DNA of 64,000 nt from Halichondria panicea (GCF_963675165.1 NC_087381.1:558001-622000); one strand, 5' to 3'. Counted from the first letter of the stretch, positions 1 to 21,170 are shown. Notes: generated by a model from the sequence alone, not told the origin. Made by a program: numbers and translations.

Positions 1-389
1 ATTAATTATGTCTTGAGTTAGTTGTGTGTTGTGTTCATTTCTACCTCTTAATTTGTTATATCACATTTTTTGGAAAAAATCAGAGAATAATCGGATTTTT
101 TATGAGAGCAATAGGCACATTTCAAGAATTAAATAATGGGTGAAAAAATCAGGGCCTAATCATTACTAGCATGCAGTTTTGTATCAATGTAGTTCTCATT
201 ATACAGTCGAAAAATTTCTACCAGATCTACACATATATACATATCAAAATCAGAACACCGAAAATGGCCAGAAATTAAGCTATGAAACATCAACTATATA
301 ATTATACATGATACTAATTTGCTATCTGTTCACTATAATTGTCAAGTGTTCACTATTCTTTCAGTCCGGCATTAACTCCGTCTATAATT
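1..389. other. 3' flank of gene A, duplicated elsewhere
   Basis: There is no gene here. The stretch is the 3' flank of the receptor gene that ends at 390 and is nearly identical to about 31,345-31,739, which flanks the sister gene A2. The two copies differ by small indels and substitutions, so the duplication includes downstream non-coding DNA. I see no clear canonical poly(A) signal. Confidence 0.6.
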
Positions 390-2349
<1,960 letters not shown>

Positions 2350-2410
2350 TGACAATGCTTCAGGTATGATTATGTGAAGGTCCCATGCACACACCTCTTT
2401 AAGTAGTGGT

Positions 2411-2416
2411 CTTATA
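2411..2416 (-). promoter_or_regulatory. Candidate TATA-like element of gene A
   Basis: On the minus strand this reads TATAAG, about 62 bases upstream of the gene A start codon. The same element sits at the same distance upstream of gene A2. It fits a core promoter with a short 5' leader, but no transcript evidence is available. Confidence 0.35.
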
Positions 2417-2982
2417 TTACTGCACATGCGCACTAGATCTATACAATGAAGATGTACTGCATACAGCATATCTTAATCTGTTTATAATTAATCTTATTAT
2501 AATTAATCTTATTATTAATCTGTTTTTTTTTATTTTATCTTATGTTTGTGTCCTTACTTGTATAATTATAGCTGCAATAAACCATATTTATGAGTCAACA
2601 TTGAAAATATAATTAATTATTAATAACACTGATCAAATTTTTGACAAGATTACAAATTCAGTTTCCATCATTCGTATCAGCTTAGGACAATCGATTTTTT
2701 ATATGAGCGATGGCCTGCTGTACGATAATAAATTAAGTGCAAAGATATTTATTTTTCATTCTGTGTCTCTCCGCTGTAGGCCGTAATTTCTACAAACCAA
2801 CTTTGATTTGTGCTACAAACAATGCAAGAAGATAAACTCAAACACAGGGCCAAACATAGTTTATAGCTTGTAACCTATGCTTGCGAGTGTACATCACAGT
2901 TTACAATGTTGTTGAATTTTAGTTCATCTACAATAGTTTCCTTCATAGTTTACAAAGAAAGTTGATAGTGTACACCGTTGTA
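2417..2982. other. 5' flank of gene A
   Basis: No gene is seen. The region is AT rich and is duplicated at about 34,174-34,580 upstream of gene A2. It includes a run of repeated ATTAATCTT-type sequence near 2,480-2,530 that the other copy lacks. Confidence 0.5.
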
Positions 2983-2984
2983 TA

Positions 2985-3782
2985 CTATGGGGTGCCGTTT
3001 GTGTCAAAATATTGATGACAAAAACACAAGGTTTTGGTGGTATTTACTAAACATTTGAGGGTATTTGGTAAACAACTGAGGGTATTTAGCAAAGGACTGA
3101 GGGTATTTAGCAACTGAGGGTATTTAGTAAATGTCTGTGGGTATTTACTAAACAACTGAGGGGATTTAGCAAACAACTGAGGGCATTTAGCAAACGACTG
3201 AGAGTACTTTAGTAAATGGCTGAGAGGATTTAGTAAATGACTGAGGATATTCTCTTCAGCGAGTCAAGGTCAACACTAGGCGTTTGTCTACTCCTCTTAA
3301 CAGAGTGTGAATTCATCTGGGCACAGCAGAGAATTCTAGAAGAAGTCGTGCACACTGTGCATGCGCACAACCTTGTGCCCTGCACACCTCCCTAATACCA
3401 GGAGCAGATTACAGATTAGTCAGTTGTTTAGTAAATACCCTTAGTCCTTTGCTAAATACCCTCAGTTGTTTACTAAATACCCTCAGTCCTTTGCTAAATA
3501 CCCTCAGACATTTACTAAATACCCTCAGTTGTTTACTAAATACCCTCAAATGTTTAGTAAATACCCTCAGTCCTTTGCTAAATACCCTCAGTTGTTTAGT
3601 AAATACTCTCAGTCCTTTGCTAAAAACCCTCAGTGCTAAATACCCTCAGTTGTTTAGTAAATACCCTCAGTCCTTTGCTAAATACCCTCAGTTGTTTGCT
3701 AAATACCCTCAAATGTTTAGTAAATACCACCAAAACCTTGTGTTTTTGTCATCAATATTTTGACACAAACGGCACCCCATAG
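2985..3782. mobile_element. 798-bp foldback MITE with TA target duplication
   Basis: The element starts CTATGGGGTGCCG and ends with the reverse complement CGGCACCCCATAG. Inverted arms of about 90 bases run inward through the stretch that reads GACAAAAACACAAGG. TA dinucleotides flank both ends (2983-2984 and 3783-3784), as for Tc1/mariner-type elements. The inner part is made of 21-bp tandem units in opposite orientation in the two arms, around a unique core at about 3,240-3,420. There is no transposase. It lies between genes A and B. Confidence 0.8.
3055..3720. repeat. 21-bp tandem repeat arms inside the MITE
   Basis: Units of the type CCCTCAGTTGTTTAGTAAATA are tandemly repeated on the right (about 3,425-3,720) and as the reverse complement on the left (about 3,055-3,240). 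Units differ mainly in the middle (TTGTTTA, TCCTTTG, AATGTTT). As 21 is divisible by three, the arms give long open frames of seven-residue repeats that are not genes. Confidence 0.8.
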
Positions 3783-3784
3783 TA

Positions 3785-4257
3785 AGGTAGCACATGCAGA
3801 ATGATTGTACAAGCACTTGGCTGAGCTATATATACTAACAACCAGTCAAGCACGCAGTATAGAGCTTGTTAGTAGCAAAATGCAGTGGTTAACATTAATT
3901 TTGTCATATGCAGTTGAGTACATGAATGGGTTTTGTGTTTCTAGCATCACACCATCACAGGAAGCAAGTGGTGAAACATGACTGAGAGCCTTCATGGTAG
4001 AATCAAGGGCTACACAAACATATCCACTATAGTGAGCCAATTGATTATTTTTATGTTACTGTCACAATAATAATTCAGTATAACCAAATATAAATCTGAT
4101 CACAGAATGATAATAACGTAATTGGAATTCAAAGGGAGAGGACAATTAAACTATGAGACAGCAACTACAGCAGATACTAAATTAATATTTGCTATCACTA
4201 CATCACTATCAGTTTAAGGTTTCAATATTCTACTTGCGCGGTGGGTAGTCCCCATAC
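3785..4257. other. Intergenic spacer between the MITE and gene B
   Basis: No gene is seen. Part of it (about 3,945-4,060 and 4,120-4,250) resembles 8,525-8,815 next to gene C, so it is the duplicated 3' flank of that receptor subfamily. Confidence 0.5.
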
Positions 4258-7116
4258 TTAGTTCGGATATGCTGGAGGGGCTTCTCCGCCATACAAATAC
4301 GGTGCTGAGGGTGGTTGTCCAGTGGGGTATTGAGCAGGGGGTTGCTGAGTGTACGCGTCTGGGGGTTATTCTCCAGGAGGATAAGGGGCCAGGGGTTGCT
4401 GAGGGTAGGATGTGTGGTACTGGGGGTCAGCATATTGTCCAGTCGGGTAGGCAGCTGCTGGTTGCATATTTTGAGAGGGGGTCTGTGGCGAGGAAGGTGG
4501 ATTCCTGATGGGATAGGCTGTATCTTGTGTGTTTGTTGTATTGACGACTACAGATGTCGATGTAGCATTATTGATTAGGGGAGTACTGCGTGGGTGGCGT
4601 CCCAGACGACGTCGTCTCCTTGCAAAAACAGAAAACAAGCGACACCCACAACTATGATGATGATGACAGGAACAGTCACTCCAATACCAATCCCAGAGAA
4701 GCTGATTGATGAAGAAGTCGGTAAAGTGGATGCTGCATGCATGAAGATATATGTCAGCGTTGATAAGCATGCATGTATATGTATCTGCTTTGTATTTTAG
4801 ATAGCTAAAAATGTATAACATGCAGTTGTTATGATAAATATTTTGAATTCCAAGCTAAAAACAGTCTCAGCCATGCATACTATATAATTGACACACTACA
4901 CACTATTGACTCTTATGTGTAGTACTGTAACAGATTAAGGCCACATCTGAATTAACGTAGCAAGTTTTGACGATATAAACACACTCGGCCAATCTGCTCT
5001 CAGTTCCTGAGCAAATAAATTCGTACGGCCATGTCGGAGTGAATGATGAAGCTGGGGAGAAACTAAGAAGGAGATCATTAACAATTATAATTATAGTTCA
5101 ACGTGTGCAATACTTTCTTCAGGGGAGATGATTCGATGGCAAGTTATTTTACATAAGCTATAGTTAACAACATTATTTTCTGATGATCTTACACACTCAC
5201 CCTAGCCTTTCAACTGTTCCGTACCGAGCGTAGGTTGAGAACCCTAGTTGACGACAAGCCACTCTTGCCGCATCATTTGAGCGAAAGTTTCCTGACACAA
5301 TGTCCACCAATCTCCATTGTAATTGACCTCCAGTCTCCCAGAGGAGCCTCCTGTTCGGCCTGAGTTGTCCACCAGCCTCAAGTCTTGTCCTGTATATATA
5401 ATTATATAGATATATATATATACGAACAAAGCATGCAATATGAGCAAGTATAGGGTTCATCGTTACATGTGATAGTTTTATTACCCGTGATATCTTACAG
5501 TATGAAAGTCGCTATAATACTGAAGATTGGGAAGTACGAGAAACAACAATTAAGTGGGAGAGAGCGATACATAACATCAGTTTTATTAAGTTAATTGTTC
5601 TGTATATAGCATGCAGATACGAACAATTTGAAGAATGCAACCAACCTGCACTATAGTCATAACGAGTGCTGCAAGCTGCGCTATGTTAATGTCTCTCACC
5701 ATGGTTTACTTTCGCTAGAGGTAATTATATAGTTTGTTAATGTTACGTTATTATTGTTGAACTGAATTCCACACAGTCATTATAATATGAGAGAGGCTTA
5801 ACAGAAGTCTATCTCATGCATGGCTTGATTAATTCAAGGATTTATAGAAGCATGTAGATCTACAATGTAGAGAAGTTATGTACATGCAGTATTTTGCTGT
5901 CAATTAGCTGGGGGAAGCACCCAAAACATGGAGACAAAAAGTGGGAGAGACTGTCATAACATTATTCATTGCACATGTACAGACATGCAGGCCAATTATG
6001 ATGCAGAGTCACCTGTGTACGAATTGCAAGGAATGTAACTGACAAAGAAATACAAATTGACAAGTTTTGTCTCTCAGTATAATTATACATACAATAATTA
6101 TCGAGAAACAACGTTTTGCATTTTTCGCAGATTGACCTATTAGTTCTCTTTACTGTGTAGGGGTGTGGTCATTTTAACCTATCCTCGAATATAAAACCCA
6201 CAAAAAATCAGAGGGAGTTTCGTTCCTCAAAAATAATGCGCTATAATTATAGCCGGTATAATAATTTATACGTACCAACAAAAGTTGTGTTCCCATGACG
6301 TATACGTTGCAACCGATTGACGATACGCCTCTCCACTACTTACATATATATATTTCATATTGGTGCTTCCGACTCTCTGGAGTTAATTCTAGCAACTCTC
6401 ATTATAATTATTGCAAATGTTGTATATACGGACTTAGGCTACTATATAGCTACTCCTCCCAGCCCTCTCTCTTTTTATGCAGTAGCTATATGGATAGATG
6501 GGCGTGACCCGCCTCCCAAAATAGGGAGGACTGATTTTAAGCCTATATAATTATGTGGATTTGTACTGTACTATATCTTAATATTGGCCACGCCTCTAAT
6601 CGCAGAGCTCGATTTGCTGCAAGAAGGGGCGGGGCTGGAGCAATCTACAAAGCATTACGTAATGATTCGGCAATCTGATTGATCCAGGCTGTTCTACTGC
6701 ACATGAGTAAAAATCCACATACTGGAGGCTTGAAAGCCATCCTCCCTTCCTTTAGGAGGTGGGCCACGCCAATCTAGTAAGTTTAGTGGTGCTTCAACTT
6801 AGAAATATGAATTGGTGGAAGTTCAAAAGAGAAGACACGCAGTACAAGAATAGGTTTCTTTTATGTTGTTGAGTTTATGAAATGACAAAGCTACCTCACA
6901 GTAGTCCAGTTTAAAGCTGACAAGTGTATGACAATATGCATGGCTAAAAATTAAATGCTCTGCCAAATGAATTAGTGCAAAATGGCGTTGAGGCTTTGTT
7001 ATGAAGCTAGTGAATGTAGCTACCTTCTTAATAATGCCAAAAGAGCTGAACTCACCTCCAACAGCCCAAACCAGGCTCAGGACAGTGACTGACTTCCACA
7101 GTAAGCAACTCATCAT
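4258..7116 (-). pseudogene. Gene B: decayed one-SRCR receptor
   Basis: Recognisable exons: leader 7116-7056, SRCR first half 5389-5201, SRCR second half 5062-4917, tail 4742-4258. Lesions are independent. The first SRCR exon has a net loss of one base just after the first cysteine (about 5,285-5,300). The second SRCR exon is diverged but open, and its splice donor reads AT instead of GT at 4915-4916. The tail exon is out of frame between the helix and the basic stretch (about 4,605-4,630). A CAA to TAA change makes a stop at 4,366-4,368. A transposon-like element starts about 30 bases upstream of the start codon. The tail is closest to gene C. The 1.7-kb leader intron (5,390-7,055) holds no other gene. 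Confidence 0.85.
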
Positions 7117-7144
7117 TGGTAATGTTTACAAAGCTACAGTACCT

Positions 7145-8487
7145 GTGTCATAAAATTTTAGGCCCCCCATGAGATTGGGCCCCCCCCCCCGGGCCTAGAA
7201 TTTTAACATTTTAGGTCCCCCAATAACAGCGCAACAGCGGTAACATTATGTGACAGTGCATTCTCAAAATACACCAATACAGTCTTCTATGGTCTTCACA
7301 GTCTATGCAGTGCCAGTTACTGAATGCAGCTCTTCTCACACACACACATTTCATCATTTCATGCATGTACAGTAGTACCACTGGTCTCACAGCCATCACA
7401 CTGCACCATGTCATTCTATGAATCAGGCCTCATGCAGCACGAAGCACATAGGTGCCAACTGTCCCGAATTGGTCAGGACTGTCCAAGATTACCCTTGTCC
7501 CGAAAGGAAACTGCTATTCACCTCAGATATCCCGGATTTTAAGGTTGCTGCTTCTGAGCTGGGTTACTAAGCTCTAAAAGGCTTATCAAGCCTGAAACTA
7601 CTGCATGCTAGAATCTTCAAGCAATGAACAAAAACAGCTTTACACAAGAAACTTAGCAAGGGCATATGAGAGAAGCGCCCTTGTACTACTATGATACAGT
7701 CTAATAAGTGGGCGGGGCTCATTTACTTGCACTCTTATTACATGACTGTGATTCCACCATAGATACAGCAGTTTCTCTCTTGACTTCTATATCTATGATT
7801 CCACATTACTTGAGAGCTGAGCCAGTGATGCTATTGGAGCATCTCCACAACAATTTACATCTTCTATGACTGTAGGAAAACATGGAGGAAGATATGAATT
7901 GTTGTCTTTGCACTGAAAATTGTGTGCTTTATACTTTATAATTATTGTGAATTCACAAAATTTTGCCTCCTTTGGTGGCCAGCCGCTTGGGGATAACGCC
8001 GCCATGTTTTGTCCTGAAATTTGGCTGAGAAAGTAAGCACAAAGTTTTCAAAATATGGCGATAGCTTATGCACAACATCGATTGTCTTACCAACATTGCA
8101 GAGCTGCATCAAAGCATTTAACTCTTATAGGTATAAGCATGAGTAACTTAAAAGGTTAAATCTTCCTTCACTTTGAATTCCATGATAGAATAATAATGCA
8201 AACATTTTTGCTACTTTGATACAGAGTCTTTGCATGCATGCAGTCTCTTTGATGCTAATAGAGCTAACCTTACAATATAATTCTTTGACTTCCTTCTATC
8301 ATAGATAAAGATTTCTGTTCGCAGAAAAGAGGGGGGGGGCCTAATCTCACAGTGGGAGGCCTAGAATTTTAACAGATTGGACCCCTGGGGGGCCTAAACT
8401 GTTAACATTTTAGGCCCGGGGGGGCCCAAAATGTTAAAATTCTAGGCTCGGGGGAGGCCTAAACATGGGGGGCCCAAATTATTGTGA
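7145..8487. mobile_element. GGCCCC-rich inverted-repeat element, copy 1
   Basis: It starts GTGTCATAAAATTTTAGG followed by C- and G-rich runs and ends with the inverted form, here somewhat worn. Several GGCCTAGAATTTTAACA motifs sit inside both ends in opposite orientation. The inner kilobase is shared with copy 2 at 16,198-17,263. Copy 1 keeps extra internal sequence. No complete transposase is seen. It is inserted directly upstream of the gene B leader exon. Confidence 0.65.
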
Positions 8488-8821
8488 AAAGTTCTTGCTA
8501 TAAAATAACTATATACATCACATCAAAGAGCACTATCAGGAAGCAATTGGTGAAACAAGACTGCACGAGAACTGAGCCTGTCATATACATAGCTCCACTA
8601 TATACCCCTAGGGAGCCAGCATTTAAAGTTATTGTCAATAAATAGTAGAATGATAATAATTATGCGCATAAATGTCAATTATCTTATAAAAAACATTGAA
8701 AGGGAGCGGACAATTAAACTAAGAGACATCAGCAGATACTGCATGGATCACTATACAGTCACAATTAGTATAAAGTTTCGATTCTACTTGCATGCACGGT
8801 GGGTATGTATAGTCCCCATAC

Positions 8822-16059
<7,238 letters not shown>

Positions 16060-16124
16060 TGCCATTGTCTTGTAATTCTGATTCAGTACAGTGTTATTTA
16101 ATTAATGCGGCCGTATGGCGGGTT

Positions 16125-16191
16125 AGTTGGGCGTGGCCCCACCCTGGACGCGAACCTTACGTTCGCGTCCAGGGTGGGGCCACGCCCAACT
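16125..16191. repeat. Perfect 31-bp inverted repeat (hairpin)
   Basis: The arms AGTTGGGCGTGGCCCCACCC... at 16,125-16,155 and 16,161-16,191 are exact reverse complements around the five-base loop CTTAC. It is GC rich in AT-rich DNA and lies between the gene C leader exon and the element at 16,198. Weaker matching flanks (CGGCCGTATGGC, ATGGCCGG) suggest a tiny foldback element. Confidence 0.85.
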
Positions 16192-16197
16192 ATGGCC

Positions 16198-17263
16198 GGT
16201 GTCATAAAATTTTAGGCCCCCCATGAGATTGGGCTCCCCCGGGCCTAGAATTTTAACATTTTAGGCCCCCTCTTAAAATTTTAGGCCCCCCATTAACAGC
16301 GCAACAGCGGTAACATTATGTGACAGTGCATTCTCAAAATACACCACCTTCTATGGTCTTCACAGTCTATGCAGTGCCAGTTACTGAATGCAGCTCTCCT
16401 CACACACACACATTTCATGCATGTACAGTAGTATACCACTGGTCTCACAGCCATCACACTGCACCATGTCGAATCAGGCCTCATGCAGCACGAAGCACAT
16501 AGGTGCCAACTGTCCCGAATTGGTCAGGACTGTCCAAGATTACCCTTGTCCCGAAAGGAAACTGCTATTGTGATTCCACCATGATACAACAGTTTCTCTC
16601 TTGACTTCTATCTGTGATTCCACATTACTTGAGAGCTGAGCCAGTGATGCTATTGGAGCATCCCCACAACAATTTACATCTTCTATGTATAGGAAAACAT
16701 GGAGGAAGATATGAATTGTTGTCTTTGCACTGAAATTGTGTGTTTTATACTTTTTGTCCTGAAATTTGGCTGAGAAAGTAAGCACGAAGTTGCAAATTAT
16801 TATGTCGATAGCTATGCAACAACATCGATTGTCTTACAGGCAGATCCAACATTGCAGAGCTGCATCAAAGCATTTAACTCTTATAGGTAAAGCATGAGTA
16901 ACTTGAAAGGTAAATCTTCCTTCACTTTGAATTCCATGATAGAATAATAATGCAAACATTTTTGCTACTTTGATACAGAGTCTTTGCATGCATGCAGTCT
17001 CTTTGATGCTTTGTCAACTAATAGAGCTCACCTTACCATATTATTATATCTCTTTGACTTCGTTCTATCGTGCAGAAAAGGATAGCAGAAGAGGGGGGCC
17101 TAGAATGTTAACAGTTTGGACCCCTGGGGGGCCTAAACTGTTAACATTCTAGGCCCGGGAGGGGGTCCAAACTGTTAACATTCTAGGCCCGGGGGGTCCA
17201 AAATTTTAAAATTCTAGGCCTGGGGGGGGCCTAAACATGGGGGGCCCAAAATTTTATGACACC
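16198..17263. mobile_element. GGCCCC-rich inverted-repeat element, copy 2
   Basis: This 1,066-bp copy is intact at both ends: GGTGTCATAAAATTTTAGG and, inverted, AAAATTTTATGACACC. Its interior matches copy 1 (7,145-8,487) over most of its length. A minus-strand frame inside (16,785-16,540) matches part of a frame in copy 1 but is interrupted. I do not recognise a transposase. It sits about 140 bases upstream of the gene C start codon. Confidence 0.7.
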
Positions 17264-18164
17264 GGGTACGGGTAGCTTAGCTGTATGATTGTGTAGTTCA
17301 AGACAGTCCCCGCGAGCAAATTGAACCCCGCTGCGCCACTCCTATTGCCACGCCCATTATTTAATTTCACTTCTGGTATTTCTCTTTTAGTGGCCTAACA
17401 TGCACTAGCACTCAGAAGTGGAATTAATTTTTTCTGGTGCTGTAATTACACCAATTACGGTAATAAGACTGTACTGAGACAACCACCAAGCGGTGCTGCA
17501 AGTCAGATCAGAGAACCAGCGTGGCCAGCTCTGGTGGCAGTAGCTACCTGCTATATGATAATGATGACTAAGCTATTCTTGATCTATACTAGCATGTTGA
17601 AAGAGTTAGACACAAGAAAAGGTAATAGTCTGATAGAATCTGAACACACAATCTAGACTAGTAGATCGTCTAGCTAAGCCTAAGGTATATAGCTAGCTAT
17701 AGTGCTTGCAAACTTCCAGTTCCAAGTCCATGTCCAGCTAGCTTGCTGCAGGCAAAGTTTTATTAGTCTAGCTCAGCATGCCCACGCTCATTTTCACCCT
17801 TCTAGCACCCTTCTACCCTCACGCGACTTACCGATATCGCAATACAGGCTCTCCTCGTATTTTATCTCATTGAACGATTAAGACAGTATTTTATCTCATT
17901 GAACGATTGTGATAAAGACAGAGGTGGTACAGCTCTGGGGACTGTACGGCTTTAGTGCACATGCACACTAGGCTAGTGCACATGTGCACTAAAATACCGT
18001 ATGCAATTAATTTAACAGTCACAGTAGCTAGCTTTCCTTTGGTTGAGTAGACAGAGCTGTAGCCTCAACCCATCTTTGTACAGCTAATGACTGCTATGGC
18101 TGTATTATTATAATATTAGTGCATATAATTATTACTGTCTGTTCGCACCAGCATCTCAGTAGCC
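17264..18164. other. Spacer without recognised gene
   Basis: Nothing coding is supported. It holds a direct repeat of TATTTTATCTCATTGAACGA (two copies near 17,857 and 17,887) and a small near-palindrome of TTTAGTGCACATG type at about 17,952-17,997. Confidence 0.4.
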
Positions 18165-19015
18165 ATGGATTTCCAAGAGATGATTCAAACGTGTCACTCC
18201 ATTAAGACTAGCTACTCGAGGCCATTCCAAGCCATTCCAAGGACTCCCCAACACCATCAATTCTTCTTGAGTAGGGATGATCGTTAAGTGTTATTTCTGT
18301 CCGGGGGGTCCCTGTACAGCCACTCTCTACCCTATCATGGCGATGGTGAGGGGGAGTAATGTGTATCCTCTACACACTATTCACACTCTTCACACACACT
18401 ACACAAACACTACACACACTGGGGCACTATGTCGACTTGGCACAGTAATTTCATTTTTGGTATAAATCCAGTATACGAGGCTAACTGTATCCTCCACACC
18501 ACACACACACACACACACACACACTGGGGCACTCCCTATGTCATTGTACTCTATATACTTAGGACAGTACTTTTATATTTTATTTCCAGTTTCCGAAACT
18601 ATAACCGTACCCCCCCGCCCACACCACACACACTGTCACAGATGTTGAGCGAGTCTCTGCAGGTTCTGACAAGATGGCCATAGACCGGTCACCCTCTTGT
18701 TGCCATGACTGCAGCGGCTCTGCCTGATACATGTTACTGTATAATAATTATTATGTATTCTATACATAGGTACGTGCAAGTGTGTAATATCAACCTTTTT
18801 GGTAGCTACTTTCGAGAGACCGTAATTGATTAATTATATGAGGATGGTAATACTGTTCTGACAAACACCCCCTCCTCAGTACAGGAAGTGGGTGTGGTTG
18901 AATTTCCCGAATTGCCTTTTGACCCCTCAGCTCCTCGGCTGTGTGTGTCGGGGGGAGGTGTGGGTGATGGACAGCGCTACCGGGGTCAAGCATCAGATGA
19001 CCTCTGTTACTACAG
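18165..19015 (+). CDS. Candidate plus-strand gene, tentative exons
   Basis: Not recognised. An ATG in good context (GTAGCCATGG) opens a 40-codon frame at 18,165-18,287 (MDFQEMIQTCHSIK...). A possible donor (GTTAAG at 18,283) leaves phase 1. Two later stretches could accept it in phase 1: about 18,625-18,700 after a TCACAG acceptor, reading VERVSAGSDKMAIDR and ending SGSA plus stop, or 18,931-19,015 after CCCCTCAG, reading PRLCVSGGGVGDGQRYRG and ending at a GTGAAC donor. (CA)n runs lie between. Codon content looks protein-like, but there is no homology and the donor is weak. It may be spurious. Confidence 0.2.
18374..18524. repeat. CACA-type microsatellites
   Basis: Two runs: an imperfect ACACTACACA array at about 18,374-18,421 and a clean (CA)n at about 18,500-18,523, both followed by CTGGGGCACT. 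The shared border suggests a small duplication. Confidence 0.8.
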
Positions 19016-19090
19016 GTGAACAATTAAATATCTACAATGTTTTGCGAGCATCAAACATAATTATGCAAACTTTGCAAGTTCTAAAATAGC

Positions 19091-19300
19091 TACCGTATAG
19101 CGTGTAATTTTCGTGGGGCAAAATATTTGTGGTTTTTGTGGTTGGAGGTCTGACCACGAATATTTTACCCACGAATGAAGCGACCTTGCCTACCTTTACC
19201 TGCAGTGCAAGCAGCAACCACGAAAATATTACCCACGAAATGTCTCAATATTGCTGAACCACGAATATTTTGTCCCCCGAAAATTACCCGCTATACGGTA
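19091..19300. mobile_element. MITE of the TACCGTATAGCGGG family, copy 2
   Basis: 210 bases with inverted ends TACCGTATAG and CTATACGGTA. It is the inverse orientation of the copy at 10,186 and matches it through most of its length. Next to it (about 19,301-19,425) is a worn relic with TCCTTACCAGATCGCAA and AATACGGTAA, related to the element at 36,621. Confidence 0.75.
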
Positions 19301-19484
19301 ATACCTATACAGATACTTGTATGACATCACGATCCTTACCAGATCGCAAAAGTTAGAATGCATTAAATGGTCAAAATTGCAGCTCATTCATAAAGATTTT
19401 TCGATATGCAATAATACGGTAATATCATAGGGTATTCAGTAGCTAACAGAGTCATATCAATGTTCAGTGTCTCTAGCTAGTTCA

Positions 19485-20933
19485 TCAGTAGACGTATAGT
19501 TCCATTTGTTCAAGAGCTATATTACTAGCAATTGCACCATTATTAATGCATAGTCTCATTTCAATATCATCAGTTGTGGGGGTTAGTAGTGTTTGGTTAA
19601 ACCATGGTGGGTTGTTCAATGAACAGCATGGGTTGCCATGGAAACACCCCTGACCATCCCAGAATGGATCATCAGGGAAAAGGCGATAGTTAATTACAAA
19701 ACGAGAGCTTGCTCCACTCTCACAGAAATAGTCATTACCAACAAAAGGAGGAGAGCCGTAGGTGTTGCCTGGGTTACAAGGGCAGCGATGGGCTGTATGC
19801 ACAGTATTACCACTAATTCCTTGATACTGGCCAGCTGCAAATGTCCAAATGTGTGTCCTGGGTGTTCCATGAGTGAAGCTTAGTCCATCAATGTACTGTG
19901 CATTAATAAGCCTTAGCTCTCCCACACACTCGACTGTATTGACCCCCACCAACAGGAAAGGTGACTGATGAACAAGAGTATGGATTTGTATGTGTTCGAC
20001 CACATGATCGTTTTGAGTAGCCAGTCAGTGTTAGTCCTTGAGGGCAGTTTTGGCTAGTATTAGTCATATCAATGAATGCCACCTTCCTCCATCCAGGACC
20101 ACCACACCTCTCAGAGGGAACAGATGTTGGCTGTGTAGTCACCGCTCCAGTAGTTGGTGGTTGTGTAGTCATTGCTCCAGTAGTTGGTGGTTGTGTGGTG
20201 GGAATAGGTCCCGGTGGACCTTATTCCCCCGTCATTCCCTTTTGTCCATTATTGCCTCCAAAGCCTCGATCTCCTTTAACCCCCTTGGCACCCGGCCCGC
20301 CACTCTCGCCTTTGTGTCCAGGGAAACCATAATGTCCTTTAAAACCTCGCTCGCCTTTAACCCCCGCCTCACCTCGTGGACCGATCTCGCCCATATCTCC
20401 TTTAAACCCTCGGTGTCCCATTGGGCCGGGATCGCCGATAGGACCCTTTGGACCCACCTTCCCTTTATGACCAGGATAGCCGATGTGTCCTTTGACCCCA
20501 GGCTCTCCGTTCATTCCCTGAGGGCCTTCTTTACCTTGATCACCCAGGCATCCCTTGTCCCCCTTTGGGCCTGGCTTGAGCGAACAGTCGGTTAATTATC
20601 AGCGTCATTTCTAGCACAGTCCATTATAGTGTAGAGTTTCTTTTCAATTAGTTCTGCCAGAGCATCAGCAAGTAGGTCAGTAGCACTTTGAGAGGAGCCG
20701 GATTGTCGAGTTAGTCGCTTTAGTGTGTCCATCACTGTGGCTTCATCACTCGAGTGGGGGTTTGGATTTGCTTCAACAATATCTTGTTTTTTATTGATTT
20801 GGTTCTGTAGGTTTGCATTCTCATACTTTAGACCCACAGTTTGGGTATGTAGATTCCACACAGCAAAGGATAGACCTCCGTATAGTGTGATTGTCAGTAG
20901 CGCAAATACAGTGAACTTTACGTTTGAGCCCAT
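19485..20933 (-). pseudogene. Collagen-like type II membrane protein, damaged copy 1
   Basis: Intronless. From the start: short cytosolic end MGSNVK, a signal-anchor helix (TVFALLTITLYGGLSFAVW), a heptad-like segment (LKYENANLQNQINKKQ), a stalk, a Gly-X-Y run of about 40 triplets, a Thr/Pro linker with a repeated TTQPPTTGA unit, and a Cys-rich C-terminal domain (GWRKVAFIDMTN, CPCNPGNTYGSP, DPFWDGQGC). Damage relative to copy 2: one base lost near 20,594 (stop at 20,592), a TAA stop at 20,221-20,223 inside the collagen end, and a loss of about 52 bases near 19,905 that shifts frame in the C-terminal domain. The C-terminal domain resembles an unnamed extracellular domain common in sponges and cnidarians. 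The gene is a probable pseudogene. Confidence 0.75.
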
Positions 20934-21003
20934 CTTTGTGCTGTACATGTGTAGCTCAGTTCAAAGTTGATGCTCTACTAAAGTACGTACACAGTTTTTA
21001 AAG

Positions 21004-21170
21004 TAACCTCTTATTCAATTATTCCCAAACGTTACAAGGTTTCTAAGTGATGTTGTTCATTTGGTATCTGACCATCGCATCTTATCTTTACCTCAAATAC
21101 TAAATCTATTCTATTTTTTAGACGAGCTGGTGTCAGAGGTCATCAGGAGCACCCTCCTTTATTATACATG
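21004..21170. repeat. Triplicated upstream block, copy 1
   Basis: It shares TAACCTCTTA, GTTACAAGGTTTCTAA, CATTTGGTATCTGACCATC and AGACGAGC...GGTCAGAGGTCA-type motifs with 21,964-22,115 and 23,794-23,950. It lies just upstream of the first collagen-like gene, whose 5' end (AGTTGATGCTCTACT) is also shared with the second. It may carry the promoter, or a plus-strand exon starting after a TTTTTAG acceptor. Confidence 0.6.

Noticed and set aside
3055-3720. CRISPR-like spacing of short repeats
   Set aside because: The 21-bp units are contiguous with no unique spacers, lie in inverted arms of a transposon, and the genome is animal.
3449-3763. 104-codon plus-strand frame with Leu-rich heptads
   Set aside because: It is an artefact of the 21-bp tandem array in the MITE; the same occurs inverted in the left arm.
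7793-8005. Minus-strand frame inside the GGCCCC element as a possible transposase piece
   Set aside because: It is short, partly shared with copy 2 (16,540-16,785) but with a frame break there, and no transposase motif is visible.
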